This document shows, one piece after another, positions 8,966 to 17,720 of a stretch of DNA of 37,264 nt. Under the pieces are notes generated by a model. It searched no databases and had not been told where the DNA came from. It was given only the letters and a program-made list of their open reading frames with translations. A program made the translations under genes and the position numbers. Numbering within the stretch: position 1 is the first letter of the stretch; every line of letters begins with the position of its first letter. This DNA is from Bacteroidaceae bacterium. Lineage in GTDB: Bacteria; Bacteroidota; Bacteroidia; Bacteroidales; Bacteroidaceae. The stretch is from positions 1-37,264 of the forward strand of contig JAKSLP010000031.1 of NCBI GenBank assembly GCA_024401115.1. The letters are read 5' to 3'.

Positions 8966-10690
8966 ATGAAAGAACTAAACAGTCAACGTGTTCGAAAACT
9001 TGCCCCAGAGAATGATCCTTTGAAGATTGGCATGGGATGGACAATTGACGACCTTGACAAGCCTCAGATTTTGGTAGAGAGTACTTTTGGAGACTCTCAC
9101 CCAGGTAGTGCCCATTTGATGGAATTTGTGCAACTGGCGATGGATGGCATTCAAGATGCAGGAGGCCGCGGAGCACGATATTTCGTAACCGACATTTGCG
9201 ACGGCATTGCCCAAGGACACGATGGAATCAACTATTCCCTTCCTCATCGTGACATGATGGCTAACATGATGGAAATACATGGCAGTTCCACAGGTTTTGA
9301 CGGTGGAGTTTTCATCGCCAGTTGCGACAAGTCTGTCCCTGCCTGTCTCATGGGTATGTGCAGACTGGACATGCCTGCGATTATGATTACCGGAGGTGTG
9401 ATGGATGCAGGACCGGATTTGCTGACACTGGAGCAAATCGGAGCTTATCAAGCCATGTGCACCCGTGGTGAAATCAGCGAGGAGAAACTGCAATACTACA
9501 AGCAACATGCCTGTCCTTCATGTGGAGCATGCTCTTTCATGGGTACAGCCTCAACCATGCAGATTATGGCAGAGGCTTTGGGATTGATGTTGCCAGGTTC
9601 CGCCCTTATGCCTGCAACTGGTAAGGAACTGCGCGAAATGGCCTATAAAGCTGGCCTCCAAGTTATGGATTTGGCCAGGAAGGGACTGAAGGTAAGCGAC
9701 ATTGTTACCTTGAAGTCTTTTGAGAATGCCATTATGGTTCATGCTGCCATCTCTGGTTCAAGCAACTCCCTACTGCACATTCCTTCCATAGCTCATGAAT
9801 TAGGATTAGAAATAGATTCTGACACCTTCGACCGTTTACATCGAGGTGCCCACTACATATTAAACATCCGTCCAGCCGGACAATGGCCAGCCCAATTCTT
9901 CTACTATGCCGGTGGTGTGCCAGCCATTATGGAGCAGATTAAATCTATGCTTCACCTGGACGTAATGACCGTTACCGGAAAAACGCTGGGTGAAAATCTG
10001 GAAGACTTGAGGAATCAAGGATTTTATGAGAAATGCGAAGAGCATCTAAAGCCATGGGGCATTAAGCGAACCGATGTAATCCGTCCGTTTGACCAACCTT
10101 TTGGTGAAGATGGTGCCATTGCGATATTACGAGGAAATCTGGCTCCAGAAGGTTCCGTGGTGAAACACTCCGCCGTTCCTAAGGAAATGTTCAAGGCTGT
10201 ACTGAAAGCCCGTCCTTTCGACTGTGAGGAAGATGCCATTACCGCTGTTCTTTCTCACCAGATTCGTCCTGGTGACGCTGTGATTATCCGTTACGAAGGC
10301 CCTGTTGGTTCGGGAATGCCAGAGATGTTCTACACCACGGAAGCTATCTCTTCTGACCAGGAATTGGGTAAGTCTATTGCCCTGATTACTGACGGACGTT
10401 TCTCCGGTGCATCCAGAGGACCCGCTATCGGACACGTGTCCCCCGAGGCTGCGAAGGGTGGCCCTATTGCCCTAATTGAAGAAAACGACTTGATCAGAAT
10501 CGACATTCCTGAGCGTATTCTGGAAATTGTCGGCATAGATGGTCAGGAATTGTCCTCTTCAGAAATCGACTCCGTTCTGGAGGAACGACGCAAGGCGTGG
10601 AAACCGAAAGAGCCTAAATACACTAAGGGCGTTCTGAAGATTTTCTCTGAGCATGCCGTATCCCCTATGAAAGGCGGTTACATGGAATAA
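8966..10690 (+). CDS. IlvD/Edd family dehydratase, probably a sugar-acid dehydratase
   Basis: The 574-residue protein has the IlvD/Edd fold: CDKSVPACLMG with C120, HACPSCGACSFMGTASTM with C189, and LITDGRFSGASRGPAIGHVSPEA near the C-terminus. Two features favour a sugar-acid dehydratase over branched-chain IlvD. CDKxxPACLM replaces CDKxxPGMLM, and MGTASTM...AEALGLMLPGSA replaces the IlvD MYTANTM block. The next gene is a GntP-type sugar-acid permease. The first cluster cysteine of [2Fe-2S] members is glycine here (G47 in HPGSAHL), as in E. coli IlvD, suggesting a [4Fe-4S] type; that is inference. A true IlvD role cannot be excluded. Confidence 0.82.
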   Translation: MKELNSQRVRKLAPENDPLKIGMGWTIDDLDKPQILVESTFGDSHPGSAHLMEFVQLAMDGIQDAGGRGARYFVTDICDGIAQGHDGINYSLPHRDMMANMMEIHGSSTGFDGGVFIASCDKSVPACLMGMCRLDMPAIMITGGVMDAGPDLLTLEQIGAYQAMCTRGEISEEKLQYYKQHACPSCGACSFMGTASTMQIMAEALGLMLPGSALMPATGKELREMAYKAGLQVMDLARKGLKVSDIVTLKSFENAIMVHAAISGSSNSLLHIPSIAHELGLEIDSDTFDRLHRGAHYILNIRPAGQWPAQFFYYAGGVPAIMEQIKSMLHLDVMTVTGKTLGENLEDLRNQGFYEKCEEHLKPWGIKRTDVIRPFDQPFGEDGAIAILRGNLAPEGSVVKHSAVPKEMFKAVLKARPFDCEEDAITAVLSHQIRPGDAVIIRYEGPVGSGMPEMFYTTEAISSDQELGKSIALITDGRFSGASRGPAIGHVSPEAAKGGPIALIEENDLIRIDIPERILEIVGIDGQELSSSEIDSVLEERRKAWKPKEPKYTKGVLKIFSEHAVSPMKGGYME

Positions 10691-10723
10691 CAAATAGATA
10701 ACACGATAGATAAACGACACAAT

Positions 10724-12076
10724 ATGGATATTGTAACACTTGACCCTACCCGACTTATCCTGGCGGCGGTATTTGGATTAATTGTTTTGTTAATTCTGAT
10801 TATCCGTTTTAAACTTCAGGCCATGATAGCTATTCTGACCGGTTCTATTCTAATCGGCCTGGCTGCGGGTATGCCGTTCGAGCAGATTATTGATTCCGTC
10901 AATGACGGCATTGGCAATACCCTTAAAGGAATAGCCTTACTGGTCGGCTTAGGTTCCATGTTCGGAGCCATACTGGAGATTTCAGGAGGTGCTCAAACTT
11001 TAGCCGTTACCATGGTCAACAAGTTTGGAGACCGTAAGGCTGCCTGGGCATTGGCCATTACTGGTTTGGTAATAGCCATGCCGGTATTCTTTGATGCGGG
11101 ACTGATTATCCTTATTCCATTGGCATTCTCTTTGGCCAAGCGTACCGGACGTTCATCCTTATTCTATGCTATCCCTTTGTTGGCAGGTTTGGCTGTTGGC
11201 CATGCGTTTATCCCGCCAACACCAGGTCCTGTACTGGTAGCAACCATGCTCAATGTGGATTTGGGATGGGTGATTCTAGTGGGCATTTTCTGCGGTATAT
11301 GTTCCATGATTGTTGCTGGACCGGTTTGGGGATCTATCTGTGGAAAGAATTTTCAGATTCAAGTTCCGGAACATGTTGCCAACCAACCTGACATTGACGA
11401 AAGTAAATTGCCTGGTTTCTGGACCATAGTATCCATCATTCTCATCCCTCTGCTTCTGATTATCTTAAAGTCATTGGCAGGAGTTATTCCAGCCATGCAG
11501 TCCATGAAATCAACCCTAACATTTCTGGGAGAACCATTTGTTGCATTAACTATTTCCACCATAGTTGCCATGATTATCTTAGGATATCGCCATGGATATA
11601 ATGGTGAGCAACTGGAGAAAGTCATGACCAAGTCACTTGAGCCGGTGGGGCTTATCCTTTTGGTTACCGCTTGTGGTGGTGTATTACGTTATATACTCCA
11701 GAATTCCGGTTTGGGAACCATCATAGGTGAGGCTGTTGCATCGGCATCCTTGCCACTGGTTATCGTTGCCTTTATTGTTGCAGCCTTAGTCCGTATTTCT
11801 GTCGGATCGGCAACTGTTGCCATGACAATGGCAGCAGGCATCATAGCAGCTATGCCCGAGATTGCCAATCTGTCACCGATCCATCTGGCATGTATCACAG
11901 CCGCTGTGGCTGGTGGTGCTACGGTCTGCAGTCATTTCAATGATTCCGGATTCTGGCTAGTAAAATCTCTGGTGGGCATGGATGAGAAGACTACCCTCAA
12001 AACCTGGACAATAATGGAAACACTAGTGGGTACCACAGGTTTCCTTGTGGCTTTAATTATTTCATTTTTCGCATAA
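10724..12076 (+). CDS. GntP family gluconate/sugar-acid:H+ symporter
   Basis: The 450-residue membrane protein has about 12-14 hydrophobic segments. It carries GntP family blocks such as GNTLKGIALLVGLGSMFGAILE, PVFFDAGLIILIPLAFSLAK and HAFIPPTPGPV, and a late HFNDSGFWLVK segment. GntP members import gluconate, idonate or related acids with protons across the inner membrane. It lies 33 nt after the dehydratase gene, consistent with uptake and first-step breakdown of the same acid. No kinase or aldolase for that route is in the window. Confidence 0.9.
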   Translation: MDIVTLDPTRLILAAVFGLIVLLILIIRFKLQAMIAILTGSILIGLAAGMPFEQIIDSVNDGIGNTLKGIALLVGLGSMFGAILEISGGAQTLAVTMVNKFGDRKAAWALAITGLVIAMPVFFDAGLIILIPLAFSLAKRTGRSSLFYAIPLLAGLAVGHAFIPPTPGPVLVATMLNVDLGWVILVGIFCGICSMIVAGPVWGSICGKNFQIQVPEHVANQPDIDESKLPGFWTIVSIILIPLLLIILKSLAGVIPAMQSMKSTLTFLGEPFVALTISTIVAMIILGYRHGYNGEQLEKVMTKSLEPVGLILLVTACGGVLRYILQNSGLGTIIGEAVASASLPLVIVAFIVAALVRISVGSATVAMTMAAGIIAAMPEIANLSPIHLACITAAVAGGATVCSHFNDSGFWLVKSLVGMDEKTTLKTWTIMETLVGTTGFLVALIISFFA

Positions 12077-12079
12077 TCA

Positions 12080-13309
12080 ATGGCAGTAGGCAAGAAAATC
12101 ATACCTAAGGTTTACACGCACTCATTCTCCATACGACTGAGTTTCTGGATTACGCTCATCTCGGCCATCATCCTGTTGCTGGTGTTCGAGGTAAGCATGC
12201 ACATTGCCGATGACATCATCCACAACCAAGCTATTCAATCCATTCAGCATCTGTTGGACGAGCAGACCCAGCAGGAAGTGGTAGATAAGATCTCCCAGAT
12301 TCGCCACGAGGTGCTGTACATCACGCTGGGGGGTATCGTGCTGATGATGTTCCTCAGCTGGGCTGCCATCGTGCAGTTGGCACGTCCGGTTCGCAAGTTT
12401 GCCAAAGCTGCCGAAGAAATTGCCGGGGGAGATTTCAACACTACACTGCCTGACATTTCTTACCGCGACGAATTATACCAGCTGCGCTATTCATTGAACG
12501 AGATGCAGCACAGTTTGGCCCATTATGTAGCCAACTTGCAACAGACAACTGAAACCAATACGCGCATCGAGAATGAATTGACCATTGCAGGACGCATCCA
12601 GATGAATCTGTTGCCCAAGACATTTCCTCCTTATCCTGAATTTATCGACCAGTTCGACTTGTATGCATCGCTCACCCCAGCCAAGGAAGTGGGTGGCGAC
12701 CTGTACGACTATGTGCTGATTGACGGATTGCTGTACTTTGTAATTGGTGACGTTTCTGGCAAGGGAGTGCCTGCCGCCATGTTCATGGCCATTACCCGTA
12801 GTCTGTTCCAACATGTAGTGCACCACTATGAGCACTCTGCCCTGATAGCCCAATCCCTAAACCGTTCACTTACCAAAAACAACAAAGAAAACATGTTCGT
12901 CACCTTATTTATAGGTGTATTAGAGGTAAGTTCGGGCAAGATAAACTATTGCAACTGCGGCCACAACTTCCCGGTATTGGTGAATGCAGATGACACGCAT
13001 TTCATCGAGACAGTGCCCAATATTCCATTGGGCGTGATGCGCGACTACCAATTCCACGAGGAAGAAATGGAACTGAAACTGAATGAATCGCTCTTCCTCT
13101 ATACCGATGGAGTGACCGAAGCACTGGACTCCAGCGGTGAAATGTTCGGAGAAGAACGACTGATGGACTATATCAAGCTGATGGACCGATGTCCATCACA
13201 AGAAATTGTAAACCTAATCGCAGAAAGCGTCAAGCGATTCTCTATGGGAGAGCCACAAACTGACGACATGACCTTATTGAATATCAAATGGAAAAACGAC
13301 TTACACTAA
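12080..13309 (+). CDS. Membrane-bound RsbU-like PP2C serine phosphatase with HAMP domain
   Basis: The 409-residue protein has two membrane helices (about 22-42 and 80-100) around a short periplasmic loop. A HAMP domain (about 98-152) and a linker with the RsbU-type phrase AGRIQMNLLP (170-179) follow, then a SpoIIE/PP2C phosphatase domain. Metal-binding aspartates are visible: D207 in GGDLYDY, D224 in GDVSGKG, then TDGVTEA and QTDDMTLL near the C-terminus. By analogy it dephosphorylates the STAS protein encoded two genes on, releasing the RsbW-like kinase's target. It lies 3 nt after the GntP gene and overlaps the next by 22 nt. Confidence 0.9.
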   Translation: MAVGKKIIPKVYTHSFSIRLSFWITLISAIILLLVFEVSMHIADDIIHNQAIQSIQHLLDEQTQQEVVDKISQIRHEVLYITLGGIVLMMFLSWAAIVQLARPVRKFAKAAEEIAGGDFNTTLPDISYRDELYQLRYSLNEMQHSLAHYVANLQQTTETNTRIENELTIAGRIQMNLLPKTFPPYPEFIDQFDLYASLTPAKEVGGDLYDYVLIDGLLYFVIGDVSGKGVPAAMFMAITRSLFQHVVHHYEHSALIAQSLNRSLTKNNKENMFVTLFIGVLEVSSGKINYCNCGHNFPVLVNADDTHFIETVPNIPLGVMRDYQFHEEEMELKLNESLFLYTDGVTEALDSSGEMFGEERLMDYIKLMDRCPSQEIVNLIAESVKRFSMGEPQTDDMTLLNIKWKNDLH

Positions 13310-13704
13310 CAAATGATTTAAGCCAACTTGTTCAATTGCCACTTTTCGTGGATCAGTTGCGCGAAGAGCTATCCTTGGATGAGGAGAAATGCTTTAATTT
13401 AAACCTGGTGTTGGAAGAAGCAGCTACCAACGTCATCAGCTATGCTTTCACCGATGACGAGATTCATAGTTTTACGATTGATGCTAAAACTATTGATAAC
13501 TTGTTGTATCTGACTCTGACAGATGACGGAACACCGTTTGACCCAACCGAGGTACCACCTGTAGATACGACAGCCCCAGCAGAAGAACGTCAGATTGGAG
13601 GCTTGGGCGTCTTCCTAATCATGCAATTAATGGATGAAGTGAAATATGAGCGCACTAACGGTCAAAACATTTTTACCCTGATAACCAAAATACATAATCT
13701 ATAA
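13288..13704 (+). CDS. RsbW/SpoIIAB-like serine kinase (GHKL ATPase)
   Basis: The 138-residue protein is a single GHKL ATP-binding domain. NLVLEEAATNVISYAF (39-54) is the N-box. TLTDDGTPFDPTE is the G1 box, and RQIGGLGVFLIMQLMDEV is the G2 block. Anti-sigma kinases of this type phosphorylate a STAS antagonist and hold a partner protein. The start lies inside the end of the RsbU-like gene (22-nt overlap). No sigma factor gene adjoins it and its target is unknown. Confidence 0.88.
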   Translation: MEKRLTLTNDLSQLVQLPLFVDQLREELSLDEEKCFNLNLVLEEAATNVISYAFTDDEIHSFTIDAKTIDNLLYLTLTDDGTPFDPTEVPPVDTTAPAEERQIGGLGVFLIMQLMDEVKYERTNGQNIFTLITKIHNL

Positions 13705-13716
13705 TTTATTAGCACT

Positions 13717-14004
13717 ATGGAAGAAGTAAAGACTTTGACAGTGTACATTGATGGTCCACTGGATGCATCTCATCTGAATGAGGTTGAAGAAAAGCTAAAG
13801 GCATTGGATGTTCAGTTAGGCAACATTGTTGTTTTGGACTGTACCGACATGACTTACATCTGCAGTTCGGGCTTGCGTCAGTTCTTAGGAATGCACAAGG
13901 ACGTTACTCAGAAAGGTGCGAAGCTGATCATTAAAGGCTTGCAACCACTGGTCAAGAAAGTGTTTGACATTTCTGGTTTTAGCCAGATTTTCAACATGGA
14001 GTAA
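13717..14004 (+). CDS. STAS-domain anti-sigma antagonist (RsbV/SpoIIAA-like)
   Basis: The 95-residue protein is one STAS domain. VVLDCTDMTYICSSGLRQFLG (38-58) is the signature, with S50/S51 at the usual phosphorylation site; the aspartate normally just before it is C49 here. It should be phosphorylated by the preceding kinase and dephosphorylated by the RsbU-like phosphatase. It is the last gene of the operon and is followed directly by a terminator. Confidence 0.88.
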   Translation: MEEVKTLTVYIDGPLDASHLNEVEEKLKALDVQLGNIVVLDCTDMTYICSSGLRQFLGMHKDVTQKGAKLIIKGLQPLVKKVFDISGFSQIFNME

Positions 14005-14007
14005 AAT

Positions 14008-14040
14008 AAAAAAGGGCTTGTTGATACAAGCCCTTTTTTA
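14008..14040 (+). terminator. Terminator of the phoH-to-STAS operon
   Basis: GGGCTTGT (14014-14021) pairs with ACAAGCCC (14026-14033) around TGAT, with an A-run before and a T-run after. The symmetry lets it also serve the convergent DUF1232 gene on the minus strand. Confidence 0.87.
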
Positions 14041-14418
14041 TATCTCCTTAGGAAGTTCCGATTCATCATAATCCCCAAACCATTCATGCAACTGAGTTCG
14101 GGCTTTTTGCTTGGTTTCCGGAGTAATTTGTTCCATTACCTGCTTAATCACATATAGCAGCGCTGCCCAATCATCCGCATAACCAGCTAAAGGTATAGCA
14201 TCTGGAACCAAGTCTATAGGCAGAATAAAATAGCCTAAAGCACCATAGATTCTTGCTTTATCCTTTAGGGAAATTTGTGGAGAATTCAACGCATAGAAAA
14301 GCACCAAAATGCCATAAAGCGTCTTAATTCCCACTCTTTTGGCAACCTTGGCTATCTTGGCTATCAGCTTTTCCTCAGAATATTGAGGAGCATACTTTTC
14401 TATCTTTACTATTTTCAT
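14038..14418 (-). CDS. DUF1232 (YkvA-like) small membrane protein
   Basis: The 126-residue protein contains YFILPIDLVPDAIPLAGYADD, the DUF1232 signature, within a region that has one or two hydrophobic segments. The function of the family is unknown. The frame could open 30 nt upstream (MMGRNRLLVT), but MKIVKIEKYAPQYSEEK at 14418 looks like the natural start and keeps the upstream hairpin (14431-14464) outside the gene. It follows the GH3 gene on the same strand at 56 nt. Confidence 0.8.
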   Translation of the reverse strand: MKIVKIEKYAPQYSEEKLIAKIAKVAKRVGIKTLYGILVLFYALNSPQISLKDKARIYGALGYFILPIDLVPDAIPLAGYADDWAALLYVIKQVMEQITPETKQKARTQLHEWFGDYDESELPKEI

Positions 14419-14430
14419 GGTGACAAGTAG

Positions 14431-14464
14431 CCTATTCCGCCCCATCAAGGCAGGACGGAATAGG
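14431..14464 (-). other. Stable hairpin between the GH3 and DUF1232 genes
   Basis: CCTATTCCG (14431-14439) and CGGAATAGG (14456-14464) pair perfectly and the stem can extend inward with G-U and G-C pairs. On the minus-strand RNA no U-run follows, so it is not a standard terminator. It ends 12 nt before the DUF1232 start. It may protect the GH3 mRNA 3' end or limit DUF1232 translation; both are inference. Confidence 0.5.
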
Positions 14465-14474
14465 GTTATGATTC

Positions 14475-16745
14475 TTATTTAAGTTCAAAAGATACTGTAC
14501 CCTTAATGTCCTGGCTGTTTGCACCAATGAGAACATTAAACATACCTGGCTCAGCTACCCAATCCTTCTTACTGTCATCATAAAAACTCATGGCACGCTT
14601 GTCAAGGGTCAACTGTACCTCCTTAGTCTCACCAGGCTGAAGAGCCACCTTCTTGAAGGCCTTCAATTCCTTTGTAGGGCGTGTTACAGAAGACTGAACA
14701 TCCTGAACATAAGCCTGAACTACCTCAGAGCCAGCCATCTTACCAGTGTTAGTTACAGGAACAGTGATGGTTACAGTCTCACCGTTATTAATAACAGACT
14801 TGCTGATGGTTGGTTTACCGTAAGCATAAGTGGTATAGCTGATTCCATAGCCGAATGGGAAGATTGGTTTCAACTTATTCTGGTCGATGTAACGATAACC
14901 CACAAACATACCTTCGTTGTACTGCAGGTCGGTTACAGGGACCTTATAACCCATAATTTCCCAAGCCTTACCTGTGGAACTTGGTTTGCCTTCCCAATCG
15001 CCCAGCACGTGAGCACCGACCTGCTCCAGGCCTGTATAGATTGTAAATGGCAATTTGCCGGATGGGTTTACATCGCCCAGCAGCACATCTGCCAAGCTGT
15101 TACCAGCTTCGCTACCCAGATACCAGTCCTGTACCAGTGCAGGAACATTCTTCAGCCATGGCATAGCCACTGCATTACCGCTAATGTTTACTACCACCAG
15201 GTTCTTGTTGACTGCCAGCAGGGCGTTGATTACATTGTCCTGGCCATAAGGCAAACCATACTCGATACGGTCGGAACTCTCGGCATCCTGCTGATTGGCC
15301 TTGTTCAAACCACCCACGAAAATCACCAGATCCACATCCTTAGCCTTGGCTACAGCATCGGCAATCAGCTGCTCTGCACTGCGAGGATCGCTCAAATCCT
15401 GACCAACCATACCGTCCTGCTCTACCTTAGGATCACCTACATATCCGCGCTCGTAAGCCACCTCAACCTTACCAGCCAGACGGCTCTCCAAACCCTGAAG
15501 CGGAGAAATCTCATGCTGTACTTTCAGTGAAGAAGAACCGCCACCGATGGTCATCATCTTAATGGCATTCTCGCCAACTACCAGAATCTTCTTAGTGGTA
15601 TTCAAATTGATAGGAAGCAGAGGCTGACCTTTCTTAGTAGGAGCATCGTTCTTCAACAAGACGATACCAGCATTACCGATAGCACGGGCAGCGGCCACAT
15701 GAGCCTCGCTGTTCTGAGAACCGAATGGACGGTTGGCTGCCATGGTTGTGCGGAAAATGGTACGCAGCACACGGCGAACCTTATCATTCAGTTCATCGGT
15801 ACCTATCTTGCCCTCCTGAATCATCTTCTCGTAAGCATCAGCCATGTAATATGAGGCATAAGCATTGCTGGCACCTTCGGTCAGACCGTTGGTCATGGAA
15901 CCGTATTCCAGGTCCAAACCACCCTTTACAACACCTTCGGTATCATGAGCTGCACCCCAATCGGATATTACAGCACCGTCAAATCCCCACTCCTTCTTTA
16001 ATACTTGATTCAGCAGATAGTCATTCTCAGACAACCACTTGCCACGGAACAGATTGTAGCTGCACATCAATGTCCAAGCTCCACCTTCCTTAACGGCAGC
16101 TTCGAAAGCTGGCAGATAAATCTCGCGTAAGGTACGCTCGTCCACCAACACATTGCTGGTAAAGCGGGTCAACTCGTTGTTATTTACAGCATAGTGCTTA
16201 ACGCATGCTGCCACGCCATTGCTCTGAACGCCCTGAATATAAGGCACAACCATACGGCTGCTCAGGTAAGGGTCCTCGCCCATGTACTCGAAACTACGGC
16301 CATTCAGAGGGCTACGGCAAATGTTCACACCAGGGCCAAGCAATACGGTCTTATTACGATAACGTGCCTCAGCACCCACACTCTTACCATACAGCATACT
16401 CATTTCAGGATCCCAAGTGGCAGCCAGACAGGTTAGTGCAGGGAATGCAGTAATGGAGTCGTTAGTCCAATTGGCAGTATTCCACTCATCCCACAACACC
16501 TCTGAACGAACACCATGAGGGCCATCGGCACACCAGATTTCAGGAATACCCAGACGAGGCACACCCGGTGATGAAAATTTACTCTGTGCATGGATCATAC
16601 TGATCTTCTCGTGAGTAGTCAGACGACCTAATGCATCCTCTACACGTTTTTCGAGAGGTTGATTTACATCCAGATAGATTGGTGTCTGTGCCTGTGCTGC
16701 CATTGTGATTGCCATCAAAACGGCAGAGAATAATTTTCTCTTCAT
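14475..16745 (-). CDS. Glycoside hydrolase family 3 beta-glucosidase-type enzyme, secreted
   Basis: The 756-residue protein has a signal peptide (cleavage near AQA at 17-19). The GH3 TIM barrel comes first: nucleophile D262 in GAVISDWGAAHD, substrate-binding KH (183-184), and PLNGRSFEYMGEDPYLSS (146-163). The GH3 alpha/beta sandwich domain and a C-terminal fibronectin-III-like domain follow. Its length and order match BglX-type periplasmic beta-glucosidases and beta-xylosidases. Exact specificity is not readable. It lies 21 nt after the alpha/beta hydrolase gene, likely co-transcribed, suggesting shared plant-glycan substrates. Confidence 0.93.
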   Translation of the reverse strand: MKRKLFSAVLMAITMAAQAQTPIYLDVNQPLEKRVEDALGRLTTHEKISMIHAQSKFSSPGVPRLGIPEIWCADGPHGVRSEVLWDEWNTANWTNDSITAFPALTCLAATWDPEMSMLYGKSVGAEARYRNKTVLLGPGVNICRSPLNGRSFEYMGEDPYLSSRMVVPYIQGVQSNGVAACVKHYAVNNNELTRFTSNVLVDERTLREIYLPAFEAAVKEGGAWTLMCSYNLFRGKWLSENDYLLNQVLKKEWGFDGAVISDWGAAHDTEGVVKGGLDLEYGSMTNGLTEGASNAYASYYMADAYEKMIQEGKIGTDELNDKVRRVLRTIFRTTMAANRPFGSQNSEAHVAAARAIGNAGIVLLKNDAPTKKGQPLLPINLNTTKKILVVGENAIKMMTIGGGSSSLKVQHEISPLQGLESRLAGKVEVAYERGYVGDPKVEQDGMVGQDLSDPRSAEQLIADAVAKAKDVDLVIFVGGLNKANQQDAESSDRIEYGLPYGQDNVINALLAVNKNLVVVNISGNAVAMPWLKNVPALVQDWYLGSEAGNSLADVLLGDVNPSGKLPFTIYTGLEQVGAHVLGDWEGKPSSTGKAWEIMGYKVPVTDLQYNEGMFVGYRYIDQNKLKPIFPFGYGISYTTYAYGKPTISKSVINNGETVTITVPVTNTGKMAGSEVVQAYVQDVQSSVTRPTKELKAFKKVALQPGETKEVQLTLDKRAMSFYDDSKKDWVAEPGMFNVLIGANSQDIKGTVSFELK

Positions 16746-16766
16746 TTGTCTTATTATTTATATGGT

Positions 16767-17579
16767 TTAGAATTTTGTCAGGAAATTAACGGCATAACCT
16801 GCTGCTTCAGGTATAACCTTGCTGAAGCCATGGTCTGCACCTTCAATATACTGAACTTTACTGTTCTTATAGACATAGCTATAATACTCACTGAATGTCC
16901 AAGGCACTACCACATCATAAGTTCCGTGAATCATCAACACTGGACCAACGAACTTGCTGGCGGTTTGGAATATAGGCAATGTCTGCGCTGTCTGAATATA
17001 ATTAGCACCTAAAACCTTGTCACCAAACATCTTCACATCACCAGGATTACGGGGATCATAATTCTTTCCCATGGTGCTTCCACGCAAAGCATCCTCACGC
17101 AGCACAGCAGCTGGAGCCATCAGACAGACCTTACGGATTTTGGTTGCGCCCAATTCACCGGCAGTCATACTTGCCACAACACCACCTTGTGAATGTCCCA
17201 ACAAGGCAATATTCTGAACAAAATCCAGCTCCTCAACATACTTAATTACAGCCTTGGCATCCTCAATCTCGTTGGGAACGGTCATATTCTTAAAATCTCC
17301 CTCACTCTGGCCGTGACCGTTAAAATCAAAACGAACCACACCGATATTTTTGGCCAAAAGACCTTTTGCAATCTCATCAAACAGCGGACTCTCCTTTTTA
17401 CCGGTAAAGCCATGCATCAGAATAACTACCGGACACTTTTGTCCCGCTTTCAATTGTTCAGGTTTCATGATTTCTGTGTCCAACTTTCCCATAGGACCCT
17501 GAACCTTCACATGTTGCTGGGCAACTGCTGTTGCACACCACAAAACCATGGCAGCAACCATCAATACCATTTTTCTCAT
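16767..17579 (-). CDS. Secreted alpha/beta hydrolase, feruloyl/cinnamoyl-esterase-like
   Basis: The 270-residue protein has a signal peptide (cleavage near AVA at 18-20). It carries an alpha/beta-hydrolase triad: S130 in GHSQGG, D222 in HGTYDVVVP and H250 in GADHGF. HGFTGKKES (56-64) provides the oxyanion region. The GHSQGG elbow and a lid-like insert (about 155-200) resemble feruloyl/cinnamoyl esterases of gut bacteria such as Est1E and LJ0536. Cleavage of phenolic or acetyl esters is inferred. It is the first gene of the minus-strand set and has its own promoter at 17613-17644. Confidence 0.8.
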   Translation of the reverse strand: MRKMVLMVAAMVLWCATAVAQQHVKVQGPMGKLDTEIMKPEQLKAGQKCPVVILMHGFTGKKESPLFDEIAKGLLAKNIGVVRFDFNGHGQSEGDFKNMTVPNEIEDAKAVIKYVEELDFVQNIALLGHSQGGVVASMTAGELGATKIRKVCLMAPAAVLREDALRGSTMGKNYDPRNPGDVKMFGDKVLGANYIQTAQTLPIFQTASKFVGPVLMIHGTYDVVVPWTFSEYYSYVYKNSKVQYIEGADHGFSKVIPEAAGYAVNFLTKF

Positions 17580-17612
17580 AGTTTTTTATTATAATCTTGA
17601 TAATTTATTTGG

Positions 17613-17644
17613 TAAAGATAGGAAAAACTTAGTTATACCGCAAA
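17613..17644 (-). promoter_or_regulatory. Promoter of the alpha/beta hydrolase-GH3 operon
   Basis: On the minus strand, TTTG (17641-17644), a 20-bp spacer and TATCTTTA (17613-17620, 7 of 8) match the Bacteroidetes consensus. The -7 box is 33 nt from the start at 17579. It is divergent from the DUF1080 promoter. Confidence 0.5.
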
Positions 17645-17682
17645 TTTCTCCATAAACTTTAGTGACATTCGGTTAATTTGTG

Positions 17683-17690
17683 TAATTTTG
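17683..17690 (+). promoter_or_regulatory. -7 element of the DUF1080 gene
   Basis: TAATTTTG matches TAnnTTTG, 30 nt before the chosen start at 17721. The -33 region (TTTAG at 17658-17662) is a weak match. Confidence 0.42.
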
Positions 17691-17720
17691 TCGGACAATA
17701 ATTACCTAAATTCTATAAAC

